A DNA stretch of 64,000 nucleotides from Virgibacillus halotolerans (GCF_016908515.1 NZ_JAFBEA010000004.1:248001-312000), one strand, 5' to 3'; shown: positions 7,695-17,388, numbered from the stretch's first letter. Notes: generated by a model not told the origin, from the sequence alone. Numbers and translations: made by a program.

Positions 7695-9803
7695 TTATAG
7701 TAAATTTTTTTCTTGTAAAAACTGATGAAATTCTTCGGACAGGAATTGTTTAATCATTGCTTCATCCCCCGATTCGAACAATGTAATACTTGTTTGATCT
7801 TGTATGATGACACTACTTAAATAGCTCAGTACTTCCAAGGCTTCCTGATGGATTGCCTCAGGAGCGAGCATGATCAGTAATGTATCTACCTTCGTTGAAG
7901 CGCCATCCATCCCAGCGACTGTCAAAGGTTCCCGTAATCGATAGATTGAAAAATGGGGCTTCGCTATATTATCTGAACGCGTATGGTAAAGTGCAAGCGA
8001 CGTCCCCGGAATCCCAAGACCACTTATCCTTTCCCTTTTCAGCAGTTGATTCAACACGATTTCGTTATTTGTTAGCCATCCTTCTTCTTCCAATTGGTCA
8101 CAAATCATACTTAACATTTTTTCAATACCATCCGCTTCTACCAATTGGGTGACACGAAAGGCTTTTAATATACTTAAAATGGCTTCCGTATAGTTCTGAA
8201 TGGCTTCTAACTGGGTTGTAAAGTTTTCACCTACTGCATGTGCTTGTTTCGGTTTTACTTCCTGTTTCGCCTCGGTTGCCTGGTAGGTCAGTTTCCTTTG
8301 TCTGATGGCTTTCTTAATTTGTTGCACTTCCGCCTCTGTTAGCATTGGTGACGCAAGGATATATTTTCCATCAAATCCCTGTAATGGGATCGTCGATACG
8401 ATCAAGTCATAAGTTTCCATATCAGCATTGCTCACATCAAACATCGATGCATTGTCTACCTGTTTAATCTCTGGTACTACCTGCATTATTTTGTTTGCCA
8501 ACATTTTCGCGGTGCCAATACCACTGGAACAAATAACGAGCGCTTTTAAGTTTAATGCTATTTCACCATGCAAGAGCATCGCCGCAAAGTGGAGCACAAG
8601 ATAGCCAATTTCGTCATCAGGGAAATCCAAATCAGGAAACGCTGCATGTGCCCCTTCTTGAACAAGATGAAAAAGGTCATCATAGTCATTCCTGATTTGC
8701 TCAATCAGTGGGTTGCTAATATGCATCCCTTGCTCCAATCGATAGATCGCTGGTTTCAAATGGGCAACCAAATCATGAAGCAATGTCGTGTTATCCGAGA
8801 AATCCACATCCAAACTTTCGCCAATATACCGGATCAATGCTTTTGCATGTAAACGGATATCCAAATCGGCATCCGCCTGTACTTGTTGGGGATTCAATCG
8901 CAACTTGGCTCCCAGTAGATGCATCGTAATATACCCGATTTCATCATCCGGAATATCCATATGCAGCGTCTTTTTTAGATCATGAATCATTTGCCCTGCG
9001 ATCTGGTATTCCTTCGTTTCTTCGATTTGCTTTAAATAAACCGGATCAAATGTAATTGTATCCCCTTTTTGCAGTCGCTCAATAGCGAGCGCAAGATGGA
9101 CAACCAGACCAACATGGGCGCTATCCGCTAATTCATACGGTAATTCTGAACGTGTTTGCTCCACTCTTTTTTCAATCACATTAAGACGATCCGGGTTTAC
9201 GAGCCCTAATAAACGGTCGGAAATCACATTACCTGTATGCTTTGACTTTTTCTGGATATTTTCTTTTATCAAAGATACAAAATCAAATGGATCCAAGTGC
9301 TGCGTAATTAAATAATTAATCGCAGCGCGTTTATCTGCCTCATCGCCCGTAATTTTCACTCCATACCCTCTTCTTCTAATCAGGGTGAGATGAAAATCGG
9401 CGAGCGTTTCTTCGATTTGCGTCAGGTCATTGCTTACCGTTGCAATGGTAACTTTCAGCTCATCTGCAAGGGTGAACAGCTTGATTGGTTCGTTCGTTTC
9501 AAAAAGTGTCGAGAGCATAATCGCTTGCCGCTCCTCCGGTGTAAATTCCACGAACGATGCACTGGAAAGTGCCAGTTCCAATTGCTGCTTATTCGTGTTT
9601 TTTCCAATCATCCGGAGGCCAACCCCAGCTTTTTTTATGAGCTCCAATTGATAAGGGGCAATCACTTTTTCAATACTTTTCAAGTCACGGTGGATGGTTC
9701 GTTCACTTACTTCCAGCTTTCCCGCAACTTCTTTTACTGTCATTTCTGCATCTGCATGTAGTAAAAGCTCTATCACTTTCCGTTCGCGACCAGGTATATA
9801 CAT
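7695..9803 (-). CDS. mtlR: Mannitol operon activator, PRD-containing
   Basis: About 702 residues in the B. stearothermophilus/B. subtilis MtlR arrangement. There are N-terminal DeoR-like winged helix segments (MTVKEVAGKLEVSERTIHRD), two PTS regulation domains (histidines within about 185-400, for example HVGLVVHLAL and IGYITMHLLGAKL), an EIIB-Gat-like domain with the cysteine in ALVICSSGIGTAK, and a C-terminal EIIA-Mtl-like domain. PTS phosphorylation of these histidines and the cysteine sets its DNA-binding activity. The frame opens at GTG 9815, but the ATG at 9803 lies about seven bases from AAGTGGTGAA and is preferred. It sits inside the operon it regulates. Confidence 0.9.
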   Translation of the reverse strand: MYIPGRERKVIELLLHADAEMTVKEVAGKLEVSERTIHRDLKSIEKVIAPYQLELIKKAGVGLRMIGKNTNKQQLELALSSASFVEFTPEERQAIMLSTLFETNEPIKLFTLADELKVTIATVSNDLTQIEETLADFHLTLIRRRGYGVKITGDEADKRAAINYLITQHLDPFDFVSLIKENIQKKSKHTGNVISDRLLGLVNPDRLNVIEKRVEQTRSELPYELADSAHVGLVVHLALAIERLQKGDTITFDPVYLKQIEETKEYQIAGQMIHDLKKTLHMDIPDDEIGYITMHLLGAKLRLNPQQVQADADLDIRLHAKALIRYIGESLDVDFSDNTTLLHDLVAHLKPAIYRLEQGMHISNPLIEQIRNDYDDLFHLVQEGAHAAFPDLDFPDDEIGYLVLHFAAMLLHGEIALNLKALVICSSGIGTAKMLANKIMQVVPEIKQVDNASMFDVSNADMETYDLIVSTIPLQGFDGKYILASPMLTEAEVQQIKKAIRQRKLTYQATEAKQEVKPKQAHAVGENFTTQLEAIQNYTEAILSILKAFRVTQLVEADGIEKMLSMICDQLEEEGWLTNNEIVLNQLLKRERISGLGIPGTSLALYHTRSDNIAKPHFSIYRLREPLTVAGMDGASTKVDTLLIMLAPEAIHQEALEVLSYLSSVIIQDQTSITLFESGDEAMIKQFLSEEFHQFLQEKNLL

Positions 9804-9823
9804 ACTGTTCACCACTTAAAACA

Positions 9824-11602
9824 TTATTTTTTAAGCCGATCGATCAACGCATCGTACGCCGGACTGTTTAAGAAGTTTTCCACTGATATGTGCTCTGCCG
9901 TTGGTAATTTAGCTTTCGCACGATCGGTTAAATCTTTATGCGTGATCACGATATCTGCATCATCTGGTATGTCATTGATCGCCTTGTTCGTTACAAATAT
10001 ATCGATACCCGCTTTTTTGAATTTATTTTTCAGTAACGATGATCCCATTGCACTCGAACCCATTCCAGCATCACAGGCAAAGATAACTTTATGGATATCT
10101 TCTGATGCTTTCTGTTCTTCTGCTGGTTCGTCTGTATCTGCTTTCGGCTCTTCTGCTACTGTACCCGTTTCAGAGTTTTTCAAGCGATCGACCAATTCAT
10201 CATACGCTGGACTGCTTAAGAAATTTTCCACCGAAATATGTTCAGCTGTTGGTAACTTCGCTTTCGCACGATCGGTTAGGTCCTGATGCGTGATTACGAT
10301 ATCCGCATCGTCCGGTATGTCATTGATCGCTTTATTTGTTACAAATATATCAATATCTGCCTTTTTAAATTTATTTTTCAACAATGATGATCCCATCGCA
10401 CTCGAACCCATTCCCGCATCACAAGCAAAAATAACTTTATTGATGTCGTTGGATGCTTTCTTCGCTTCAACTGGCTCCGTTGCTTCTACTTCCGTTTCTT
10501 CTTTTAACGCGCCAGCTACGGAACTTTTCTTACCTTTCATTGCTTCCATTTTACCAGTTGCTTCCGATAAATCCTCGTCCGTTGCTTTACTTGTTCGTAA
10601 AATAAACGATGCAATCAGGAAGGATACGATTGCCGCAACAGCAACTCCCGCGATGACTCCAAGGTAACTGCCTTGTTTTGTCAGTGCCATGATGGAAACA
10701 ATACTACCTGGTGATGCTGGAGCAACCAACCCTGCACCAAACAATTGGAACATGAATACACCACTGACACCACCACCCATTACAGCTAAAAGTAATGCTG
10801 GTTTCATGAGCACGTATGGGAAGTAAATCTCATGTATCCCACCAAAGAATTGAATGATCGCGGTCCCCGGTGCAGATGCTTTCGATGCACCTTTACCAAA
10901 AATAGAAAATGCGATTAAGAGACCAAGCCCAGGTCCTGGGTTTGCTTCAAGTAGGTACAAAATAGATTTCCCTGCAACTGCAGTCTGTTCTGCCCCAATT
11001 GGGGTCAATATACCATGGTTAATCGCGTTATTTAGGAACAGCACTTTCGCCGGTTCAATAATAATATTTGCCAGCGGCAGTAGTCCTGCATTAATAATGA
11101 CCTCTACCCCTGCTGCTAATAAAGTATTAAACGCTACAACTACAGGTCCAATTCCATATAAGGAAACGATTGCCAGAGCCGCAGCTAAGAACCCGGCCGA
11201 GAAGTTGTTATAAAGCATTTCGAACCCGGATTTAACTTTATCCTGAAACACTTGGTCGATCTTTTTCATCAAATACCCAGCCAATGGCCCGATAATCATC
11301 GCACCTAAAAACATCGGTATATCTGCACCGACAATAACACCCATCGTTGCTGTAGCACCGACGACACCACCACGAATATCATAGACCATTCGTCCACCAG
11401 TGAATGCAATTAATAGTGGTAAAAGGTAGGTAAGCATAGGATCAACCATGGATGCCAGGTCCGCATTTGGTATCCAACCATCTTCAATAAATAAAGCGGT
11501 GATAACCCCCCACGCAATAAAAGCACCGATATTAGGCATAATCATTCCACTTAAGTAACTGCCAAATCGCTGCAATTTCGCACGGAATCCTTTGTCCGCC
11601 AT
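9824..11602 (-). CDS. mtlA: Mannitol PTS enzyme IICBB with duplicated EIIB domain
   Basis: A mannitol permease/phosphotransferase of 592 residues; B. subtilis MtlA has about 478. The EIIC membrane domain spans about 1-335 and includes the substrate-site motif GGIHEIYFPYVLMKP (254-268). After a linker come two EIIB domains about 116 residues apart, each with the phosphocysteine motif IFACDAGMGSSAMGSS (C394 and C510). The two copies differ at only a few residues. ATG 11602 has AGGGGAG upstream; the open frame to 11701 is untranslated leader, not coding. It is first in mtlARFD. The duplication is the notable oddity: both copies look intact. Confidence 0.92.
   Translation of the reverse strand: MADKGFRAKLQRFGSYLSGMIMPNIGAFIAWGVITALFIEDGWIPNADLASMVDPMLTYLLPLLIAFTGGRMVYDIRGGVVGATATMGVIVGADIPMFLGAMIIGPLAGYLMKKIDQVFQDKVKSGFEMLYNNFSAGFLAAALAIVSLYGIGPVVVAFNTLLAAGVEVIINAGLLPLANIIIEPAKVLFLNNAINHGILTPIGAEQTAVAGKSILYLLEANPGPGLGLLIAFSIFGKGASKASAPGTAIIQFFGGIHEIYFPYVLMKPALLLAVMGGGVSGVFMFQLFGAGLVAPASPGSIVSIMALTKQGSYLGVIAGVAVAAIVSFLIASFILRTSKATDEDLSEATGKMEAMKGKKSSVAGALKEETEVEATEPVEAKKASNDINKVIFACDAGMGSSAMGSSLLKNKFKKADIDIFVTNKAINDIPDDADIVITHQDLTDRAKAKLPTAEHISVENFLSSPAYDELVDRLKNSETGTVAEEPKADTDEPAEEQKASEDIHKVIFACDAGMGSSAMGSSLLKNKFKKAGIDIFVTNKAINDIPDDADIVITHKDLTDRAKAKLPTAEHISVENFLNSPAYDALIDRLKK
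9827..10459 (-). repeat. Tandem duplication encoding the two EIIB domains of MtlA
   Basis: Copy 1 (10459-10175, residues 382-476) and copy 2 (10111-9827, residues 498-592) are offset by 348 bases and separated by an acidic, proline-containing linker. Protein identity is above 90 percent by eye, while many synonymous bases differ, so the duplication is not brand new. Confidence 0.9.
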
Positions 11603-11657
11603 ATAAAAATCTCCCCTCGAGTATAAAATATTTTTTAAATAAAAATGCGCAGCAAAA

Positions 11658-11679
11658 CGTTGCCTATCATCAGGCAACG
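11658..11679 (-). promoter_or_regulatory. Hairpin in the mtlA leader
   Basis: CGTTGCCT and AGGCAACG form a perfect eight-base stem with a six-base loop. It lies in the untranslated leader about 55 bases before the mtlA ATG and is followed on the minus strand by TTTTG. It could be an attenuator, an mRNA-stability element or an operator; the sequence alone does not decide. Confidence 0.5.
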
Positions 11680-11739
11680 AAACAAACTTCTTAGATGTCA
11701 TGATGACTTTCGCAGCACACCATTTTATTTCCTATCCTT

Positions 11740-11769
11740 ATTTTACCTCGCTTTCGCTAGCCTATTCAA
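11740..11769 (-). promoter_or_regulatory. Likely mtlA promoter
   Basis: Reading the minus strand, TTGAAT (11769-11764) and TAAAAT (11745-11740) are spaced by 18 bases, giving a leader of about 130 bases before mtlA. The spacer contains AGCGAAAGCG, which has a partial resemblance to catabolite-control sites. The rest of the 350-base gap between mtlA and yjbQ shows no gene. Confidence 0.45.
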
Positions 11770-11955
11770 TATAATCTAAACAGCAATTTGGCATAGAAGA
11801 TGTTGCCATGATTTAATAAGTATATGAATAATACTATTGTAGAATTTCCTGTGCATTAAATTTACGCTATATTGGCTAAAAACTGCTAGATCAGCCTTTA
11901 AACCTGTTTCTTCATCGTATAAAAAGGGAATAAGATAAAATATATACAGGAAAGG

Positions 11956-12363
11956 ATGAAACCATTGGAAAAGTTATTTCATATCACAACAAATCATCAC
12001 GCTGAAATGGTAGATATCACGACAGAAATTGAAGATTGGATTGTGGAGGCTGGTGTCAAAGATGCTATGTTGATTGTTTCCTCGTTACATACGACGGCTG
12101 GAATCACAGTAAATGAAAACGCCGATCCTGATGTAAAAACAGATTTTCTTATGCGGCTTGATGAAATTTATCCGTGGCATCATCGTAAAGATCGTCACGC
12201 CGAAGGAAACACGGCAGCACATTTGAAAACAAGTACCGTTGGTCATGCACAAACCTTGGTTGTTTCTAATGGAGAATTGGTACTTGGAACATGGCAAGGC
12301 ATCTATTTTTGTGAATTTGATGGTCCGCGCAACCGGAAATTTCATGTGAAAATGGTATCCTAA
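11956..12363 (+). CDS. YjbQ/UPF0047 family protein
   Basis: A 135-residue (or 132-residue) member of the YjbQ family, compact cytosolic proteins with reported weak thiamine-phosphate-synthase-like activity. The conserved signatures are [19 protein letters not shown] (about 43-61), the histidine pair WHHR and [16 protein letters not shown] near the C-terminus. ATG 11956 abuts AGGAAAGG with little spacing, whereas TTG 11965 has ideal spacing and would begin MEKLFHIT, so the true start may be 11965. It stands alone between the mtl operon and the methionine module. Confidence 0.8.
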   Translation: MKPLEKLFHITTNHHAEMVDITTEIEDWIVEAGVKDAMLIVSSLHTTAGITVNENADPDVKTDFLMRLDEIYPWHHRKDRHAEGNTAAHLKTSTVGHAQTLVVSNGELVLGTWQGIYFCEFDGPRNRKFHVKMVS

Positions 12364-12398
12364 TCAGTATGCCGTTGGACGCACCCTATTACTTCAAG

Positions 12399-12415
12399 TG
12401 TAATTTACCATTACA
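12399..12415. promoter_or_regulatory. 17-bp inverted repeat upstream of the S-box promoter
   Basis: TGTAAT-TTACC-ATTACA is a perfect six-base inverted repeat centred about 40 bases before the -35 element of the methionine operon. It may be a repressor or activator operator, or simply the weak 3' hairpin of yjbQ. Confidence 0.3.
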
Positions 12416-12444
12416 GAATTGTTATTTTTTTGAAAAAACATATG

Positions 12445-12473
12445 TTGACATACAATTATAAAATGTGTATATT
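12445..12473 (+). promoter_or_regulatory. Sigma-A promoter of the SAM-riboswitch operon
   Basis: Consensus TTGACA (12445-12450), a 17-base spacer and TATATT (12468-12473) lie about 30 bases before the riboswitch. Confidence 0.85.
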
Positions 12474-12502
12474 ATTAAATAACAACTAAATTAATGAATC
12501 AA

Positions 12503-12658
12503 TTCTTATCCAGAGAGGTGGAGGGACTGGCCCTTTGATACCTCGGCAACAGGCTTTTTTAGTACTGTGCCAATTCCTGCTCGTGTAATAACTGAGAAGA
12601 TAAGAAGAGTGAAAACAACCTATGTGTCCTCTTCTATTCTTGAAGAGGACTTTTTGTT
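12503..12658 (+). promoter_or_regulatory. SAM-I (S-box) riboswitch with intrinsic terminator
   Basis: The P1 stem pairs TTCTTATC (12503-12510) with GATAAGAA (12599-12606). Between them are the S-box signatures AGAGAGGTGGAGGGACTGGC and GATACCTCGGCAACAGGC. Downstream, GTCCTCTTC (12626-12634) pairs with GAAGAGGAC (12642-12650), followed by TTTTTGTTTTT. AAGAAGAG of the P1 3' strand can instead pair with CTCTTC as antiterminator. SAM binding should therefore stop transcription before yezD-yitJ-metE. Confidence 0.95.
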
Positions 12659-12710
12659 TTTCCTGCTGATTGGACGTCCATAAGCAGCATTCAATTATTA
12701 GGGGGCATGT

Positions 12711-12878
12711 ATGAATAAGGTAAATGAATTAAAAATGAAACACATTCAAGCCACTTTGGAACAACTGGAGTATGGATCGGTTAGCATTACCGTACATGAA
12801 GGTGAAATAACACAAATTGACACAACAGAAAAGAAACGTTTTGCACTAACAGGAAACAACAAACACAAAACAAAATAA
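12711..12878 (+). CDS. yezD: YezD family small protein (DUF2292)
   Basis: A 55-residue protein preceded by TTAGGGGGC. Its core, LEQLEYGSVSITVHEGEITQ followed by IDTTEKKRF, matches the YezD/DUF2292 family, small proteins of unknown biochemical role often found in sulfur-assimilation or S-box operons. It is the first gene after the SAM riboswitch, implying a role tied to methionine or sulfur supply. A terminator-like hairpin separates it from yitJ. Confidence 0.8.
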   Translation: MNKVNELKMKHIQATLEQLEYGSVSITVHEGEITQIDTTEKKRFALTGNNKHKTK

Positions 12879-12898
12879 GGCAGTGCCCATTAGACAAC

Positions 12899-12950
12899 TA
12901 AAGGCATCTTTTTATTCGGGAACCCCGTTTATCAAGTATGCCTTTTTTAT
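12899..12950 (+). terminator. Intra-operon terminator or attenuator between yezD and yitJ
   Basis: AAAGGCAT (12900-12907) pairs with ATGCCTTT (12938-12945), with an inner CGGG/CCCG stem, followed by a T-rich tail (CCTTTTTTATTT). This should reduce yitJ/metE transcription relative to yezD, or mark the end of a separate yezD transcript. Confidence 0.7.
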
Positions 12951-12978
12951 TTCGCCTAAAAAAGGAGGAGTGATAACG

Positions 12979-14841
12979 ATGGATTTATTAGCTGCATTGA
13001 AGGAACGCATCCTCATTGGGGACGGGGCAATGGGAACATTGCTTTATTCCTACGGGGTGGATCGTAGTTTTGAGGAACTGAATCTAACACATGAAGAACA
13101 AATCACACAGGTCCACCAATCCTATATAGATGCAGGTGCAGATTTGATCCAAACCAATACATATGGTGCGAATTACCTTAAACTATCTCGCTATGGATTG
13201 GAAGACCACGTCAAAAAGATAAATACAGCAGCCATTCGCCTAGCGAAGAAAGCGGCTGGAAACCAAACCTATGTACTTGGAACGATTGGAGGCATCCACG
13301 GAACCCAATCCTTACTTGGGACAAAAGAGGAAATCAAAAGAAGCTTCAGGGAGCAATTGTATTGCATGCTGCTTGAGGATGTCGATGGACTTCTGTTGGA
13401 AACCTATTATAACTTGGATGAATTAACGACTGTTCTGAAGATCGCACGGGAAGAAACGGACCTGCCAATTATCACGAACGTATCCATGCATGAGGCAGGT
13501 ATTATGGAAGATGGCACCCTTTTACCTGATGCATTAAAGCAATTAGATGATACGGGAGCAGATGTTGTCGGAATCAATTGCCGACTAGGACCTTTTCATA
13601 TGATTGAATCATTAAAAGACGTGCCAATACGACAGACATCATTTCTGGCAGCATATCCAAATGCCAGTTTGCCCGCATACCACGAGGGCAAGCTCATTTA
13701 TGAAAATGAACCCGATTATTTCGAGAACTGTGCAAGGGATTTTCGTAATGAAGGTGTCCGTCTGATTGGCGGCTGTTGTGGCACGACACCTGCACACGTC
13801 AAGGCGTTGACAAGAGGTATTAAAAATTTAAAACCATTAGCCAACAAGCAAATTAGCCCAAGGCCTGATCCTGTCCAAATAAGGAAAACCGACTCGCCTA
13901 CTGAAACACCTTTACAAGAAATTGCCCGTAGGCGTCATTCCGTCATTGTGGAGCTTGATGCACCAAAGCATTTGGATACAGGCAAATTTTTAGAAGGTGT
14001 AATGGCATTAAAAACAATTGGTGTCGATGCCATCACACTTGCGGATAACTCATTGGCAACACCAAGGATAAGCAACCTTGCCATCGCATCAAAAATTAAA
14101 AATGAAATCGGGATCAGACCACTCGTTCACTTGACGTGTCGAGATCGAAATCTAATTGGTCTACAATCCCATTTAATGGGACTGCATACATTGGGAATTC
14201 ATGACATTCTGGCGATTACCGGGGACCCAACTAAGATAGGAGACTTCCCTGGTGCGACATCCGTGTTCGATGTCACTTCTTTTGATCTGATTCGCTTGAT
14301 CAAACAAGGTAATGAAGGCCGTTCCTTTTCTGGAAAATCACTTCGACAGCGAACACTTTTTCAAGTCGGGGCTGCCTTTAATCCCAATGTGGCTAATTTA
14401 GATAAAGCAGTAGAACGAATGAAGAAAAAGGTGGATTGTGGTGCAGACTACTTTCTCACCCAGCCAATCTTCAGTGCAGAGAGGATTGAGGTACTGGGCG
14501 AAGCAACGAAAGACTTGGACACACCCATTTATGTAGGAATCATGCCACTTACATCTACCAAAAATGCGGAATTTCTCCATAACGAAGTTCCCGGGATCAA
14601 GCTAACGGATGATGTCAGGGGGAAAATGAACGCCCAAGCAGGTGATCCTGCACAATCCGTCGAACAGGGCATTGCGATTGCTAAGGCATTAATTGATACG
14701 GCATTGAAACATTTCTATGGTATCTATTTGATCACACCATTCATGCGGTATGACATCATCACACAGCTCGTTACCTATATACAGGAAAAGACGCAATCGT
14801 ACACAACCGAAAAGGTACAGCTGATGACACAACAAAAATAA
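12979..14841 (+). CDS. yitJ: Bifunctional homocysteine S-methyltransferase / 5,10-methylenetetrahydrofolate reductase
   Basis: A 620-residue two-domain cytosolic enzyme. Residues 1 to about 285 form a homocysteine methyltransferase barrel with GDGAMGT at the N-terminus and zinc cysteines C201 (INCRLGP), C266 and C267 (GGCCGTTP). Residues about 325-610 are the FAD-dependent methylenetetrahydrofolate reductase, with LTCRDRN, ILAITGDPTK and the C-terminal GIYLITPF stretch. It matches B. subtilis YitJ, which makes 5-methyl-THF for methionine synthesis. ATG 12979 has AAAGGAGG upstream; the open frame from 12883 is not used. It is followed at 38 bases by metE, its metabolic partner. Confidence 0.93.
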   Translation: MDLLAALKERILIGDGAMGTLLYSYGVDRSFEELNLTHEEQITQVHQSYIDAGADLIQTNTYGANYLKLSRYGLEDHVKKINTAAIRLAKKAAGNQTYVLGTIGGIHGTQSLLGTKEEIKRSFREQLYCMLLEDVDGLLLETYYNLDELTTVLKIAREETDLPIITNVSMHEAGIMEDGTLLPDALKQLDDTGADVVGINCRLGPFHMIESLKDVPIRQTSFLAAYPNASLPAYHEGKLIYENEPDYFENCARDFRNEGVRLIGGCCGTTPAHVKALTRGIKNLKPLANKQISPRPDPVQIRKTDSPTETPLQEIARRRHSVIVELDAPKHLDTGKFLEGVMALKTIGVDAITLADNSLATPRISNLAIASKIKNEIGIRPLVHLTCRDRNLIGLQSHLMGLHTLGIHDILAITGDPTKIGDFPGATSVFDVTSFDLIRLIKQGNEGRSFSGKSLRQRTLFQVGAAFNPNVANLDKAVERMKKKVDCGADYFLTQPIFSAERIEVLGEATKDLDTPIYVGIMPLTSTKNAEFLHNEVPGIKLTDDVRGKMNAQAGDPAQSVEQGIAIAKALIDTALKHFYGIYLITPFMRYDIITQLVTYIQEKTQSYTTEKVQLMTQQK

Positions 14842-14879
14842 TCATATCAAGCAATTAAACCGAAGGAGGAAATATAAAA

Positions 14880-17174
14880 ATGACAAACATTATCAGTTCG
14901 AACGTAGGCTATCCAAGAATCGGGGAAAACAGAGAATGGAAACGTGCACTAGAAAAATTTTGGAAGCAGGAAATTTCAGAGACAGCATTACTGGAGGAGA
15001 CAACGCAGCTAAGGCTAAACAACCTGCAAAAGCAGCAAGATCTAGGTGTCGAACTCATACCTGTTGGTGATGCTTCACTCTATGACCATGTATTGGATAC
15101 ATCTATCATGTTCGGTATTATACCTGAGCGGTTTAAATACGATGGCGGCGAAGTCGATCTGGACACCTATTTTTCCATTGCTCGTGGCACCAATGACGCC
15201 GTTGCATCTGAAATGACAAAATGGTTTAACACGAATTACCATTACATCGTACCTGAACTCAGGCATGCAAAACCTACATTAACTAGTAATCGCCCACTTG
15301 CCTTTTATCAAGAAGCCAAAGATAAAATTGGCATTGATGGCAAGCCTGTCATTTTAGGTCCGATCACATTCTTGAAGCTTTCAAAAGGCTACGAAGAAAA
15401 AGATTTCCCCACCCTTTTACAGCAATTTCTGCCTTTATATATTCAAGTGCTAAAGGAATTGCAAGCGGCGGGAGCATCATGGGTACAGATCGATGAACCA
15501 ATTTTCGGCACCAATTTGTCCGAAGAAGTCATTACTGCGGCTAAAAATGTCTATGAGCAATTCAGCAAAGAAGCACCCAAACTAAAGCTTATTTTACAAA
15601 CTTATTTTGGCGAAGTTGTAAATTACGAAGCAGTCAAATCGTTTCCCGTGAAAGCAATTGGTCTCGATTTCGTCCATGGGAACGCACTAGAATTGATCAA
15701 ACAGCAGGGTTTCCCCGAAGATAAAGTACTTGCTGCTGGAATTATTAATGGGCGAAATGTCTGGTTATCGGATTTAGAATCGAAACTTGACTTGTTAGAG
15801 ACAATCCGTACACATATAAAAAGTGAAACAATCATTGCTCAACCTTCCTGCTCCCTGCTGCATGTGCCAGTAACAATTAAACCGGAGGGAAATTTAGACC
15901 CGGTAATCAAGGATGGGTTAGCATTTGCCGATGAAAAGATCAGTGAAATTGTCACGCTGGCAAAGGGGTTGAAATCGGGAAAACAGCAGATACGCCAAGA
16001 ATTAGCAGCAAACAAACAAAAACGTATACAGTTTACACAAGCATCAGGACGTACCAACGACGTAGTTAGAAGAAAGATAGACAATCTAACACCCACTGAT
16101 ACAGCACGAACATCACCATTTGCACAAAGGATTAAAAAACAAGCGGAGCAGTTGCAACTACCACTGCTTCCCACAACAACGATTGGCAGTCTGCCGCAAT
16201 CTGCCGTTGTAAGACAAACAAGAACCAAATGGCGTAAGGGCGAAATCACTGCGAATCAATATGAACAATTCATTAAGGATCAAATTAATAAATGGATAAA
16301 AATCCAGGAAGAAATTGGACTTGACGTACTTGTGCATGGCGAATTTGAGCGGACAGATATGGTCGAATACTTTGGTGAAAAACTAAATGGGTTTGGCGTT
16401 ACGCAATACGGCTGGGTACAATCCTATGGTTCCCGCTGTGTGAAGCCACCACTCATTACTGGGGATGTTTCCTACAAAGAAGCAATCACCGTAAAGGAGA
16501 GTATCTACGCGCAATCTCTAACAGATAAACCTGTCAAAGGCATGCTCACTGGACCGGTAACTATATTAAACTGGTCATTTGTTCATGACGATGTACCGCG
16601 CCAAACTGTACAAAATCAGATTGCTTTTGCACTTAGACAGGAAGTTGAAGCACTGGAGGAAAACGGCATTAAAATCATTCAGGTCGATGAGCCTGCATTA
16701 AGGGAAGGTCTTCCATTGGACAAAAATAGATGGCAGGAATACTTGGATGATGCGGTATATGCATTCCGATTGACAACAGCTTCCGTCCAGGATCAGACGC
16801 AAATCCATACCCATATGTGCTACTCAGAATTCCAGGAAATATTTGCGACAATTGATGGATTAGATGCGGATGTCATTTCGATTGAAACTTCCAGAAGTCA
16901 TGGGGAGATCATTTCCACATTCGAAGAAAATACGTATGAAAAGGAAATCGGGCTTGGTGTATATGATATTCACAGTCCAAGAATTCCAAGCCAAGCGGAA
17001 ATTAAACAAAACATTAACCGCGCATTACAATCCATTTCCCCTACGCTGTTTTGGATTAACCCAGACTGCGGGTTAAAAACGAGAAACGAAGTAGAAACGA
17101 TTGGCGCATTAAAATCAATGGTAGAAGCAGCACACGAAATACGTAAAGCGCAATTTGCTAATCTGAAGCAATAG
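14880..17174 (+). CDS. metE: Cobalamin-independent methionine synthase
   Basis: A 764-residue enzyme transferring a methyl group from 5-methyltetrahydropteroyl-polyglutamate to homocysteine. It shows the double-barrel architecture with N-terminal [17 protein letters not shown]. In the C-terminal barrel the zinc ligands H645 and C647 ([10 protein letters not shown]), E669 (SIETSRS) and C730 ([10 protein letters not shown]) match E. coli H641, C643, E665 and C726. GAAGGAGG precedes the ATG. It is co-transcribed with yitJ under SAM-riboswitch control and followed by a terminator. Confidence 0.95.
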   Translation: MTNIISSNVGYPRIGENREWKRALEKFWKQEISETALLEETTQLRLNNLQKQQDLGVELIPVGDASLYDHVLDTSIMFGIIPERFKYDGGEVDLDTYFSIARGTNDAVASEMTKWFNTNYHYIVPELRHAKPTLTSNRPLAFYQEAKDKIGIDGKPVILGPITFLKLSKGYEEKDFPTLLQQFLPLYIQVLKELQAAGASWVQIDEPIFGTNLSEEVITAAKNVYEQFSKEAPKLKLILQTYFGEVVNYEAVKSFPVKAIGLDFVHGNALELIKQQGFPEDKVLAAGIINGRNVWLSDLESKLDLLETIRTHIKSETIIAQPSCSLLHVPVTIKPEGNLDPVIKDGLAFADEKISEIVTLAKGLKSGKQQIRQELAANKQKRIQFTQASGRTNDVVRRKIDNLTPTDTARTSPFAQRIKKQAEQLQLPLLPTTTIGSLPQSAVVRQTRTKWRKGEITANQYEQFIKDQINKWIKIQEEIGLDVLVHGEFERTDMVEYFGEKLNGFGVTQYGWVQSYGSRCVKPPLITGDVSYKEAITVKESIYAQSLTDKPVKGMLTGPVTILNWSFVHDDVPRQTVQNQIAFALRQEVEALEENGIKIIQVDEPALREGLPLDKNRWQEYLDDAVYAFRLTTASVQDQTQIHTHMCYSEFQEIFATIDGLDADVISIETSRSHGEIISTFEENTYEKEIGLGVYDIHSPRIPSQAEIKQNINRALQSISPTLFWINPDCGLKTRNEVETIGALKSMVEAAHEIRKAQFANLKQ

Positions 17175-17214
17175 AATTGCCCGTACGCTGTACAACAAGA
17201 ATAAATAATATGAA

Positions 17215-17243
17215 AAAACTCCGGCATCATTGACCGGAGTTTT
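17215..17243. terminator. Terminator after metE (bidirectional)
   Basis: AAAACTCCGG (17215-17224) pairs perfectly with CCGGAGTTTT (17234-17243), with A and T tracts on both flanks. It serves metE and the convergent yvrJ-type gene. Confidence 0.85.
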
Positions 17244-17250
17244 ATTCGTA

Positions 17251-17388
17251 TCATTCCTTCATTTTCTCTGGTAACGCATGAATCGATTCGATAAGCAGAT
17301 TCAGTTTTCCCTCAATACGGTGCAATAAATAAAATGTCACCACAATCGGAAAACCGACCTCTGTCACGACCGATAACCAGGTCTCCAT
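17251..17388 (-). CDS. YvrJ family small membrane protein
   Basis: A 45-residue protein starting METWLSVVTEVGFPIVVTFY and continuing with LLHRIEGKL, the hallmark of the YvrJ family. One hydrophobic helix (about 5-23) is followed by an amphipathic tail. GGGAGGT lies upstream of the ATG. YvrJ genes usually sit beside DUF2922 and DUF1659 genes, as here. Function is unknown. A repeat array and a terminator now separate it from those partners. Confidence 0.8.
   Translation of the reverse strand: METWLSVVTEVGFPIVVTFYLLHRIEGKLNLLIESIHALPEKMKE

Noticed and set aside
9888-11213. Several 60-130-codon plus-strand frames opposite mtlA
   Set aside because: They are shadows of the mtlA coding strand; the two similar frames only reflect the EIIB duplication.
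11603-11701. 33-codon N-terminal extension of MtlA
   Set aside because: The MADKGF start at 11602 has an AGGGGAG site and family-length N-terminus; the extension crosses a hairpin in the leader.
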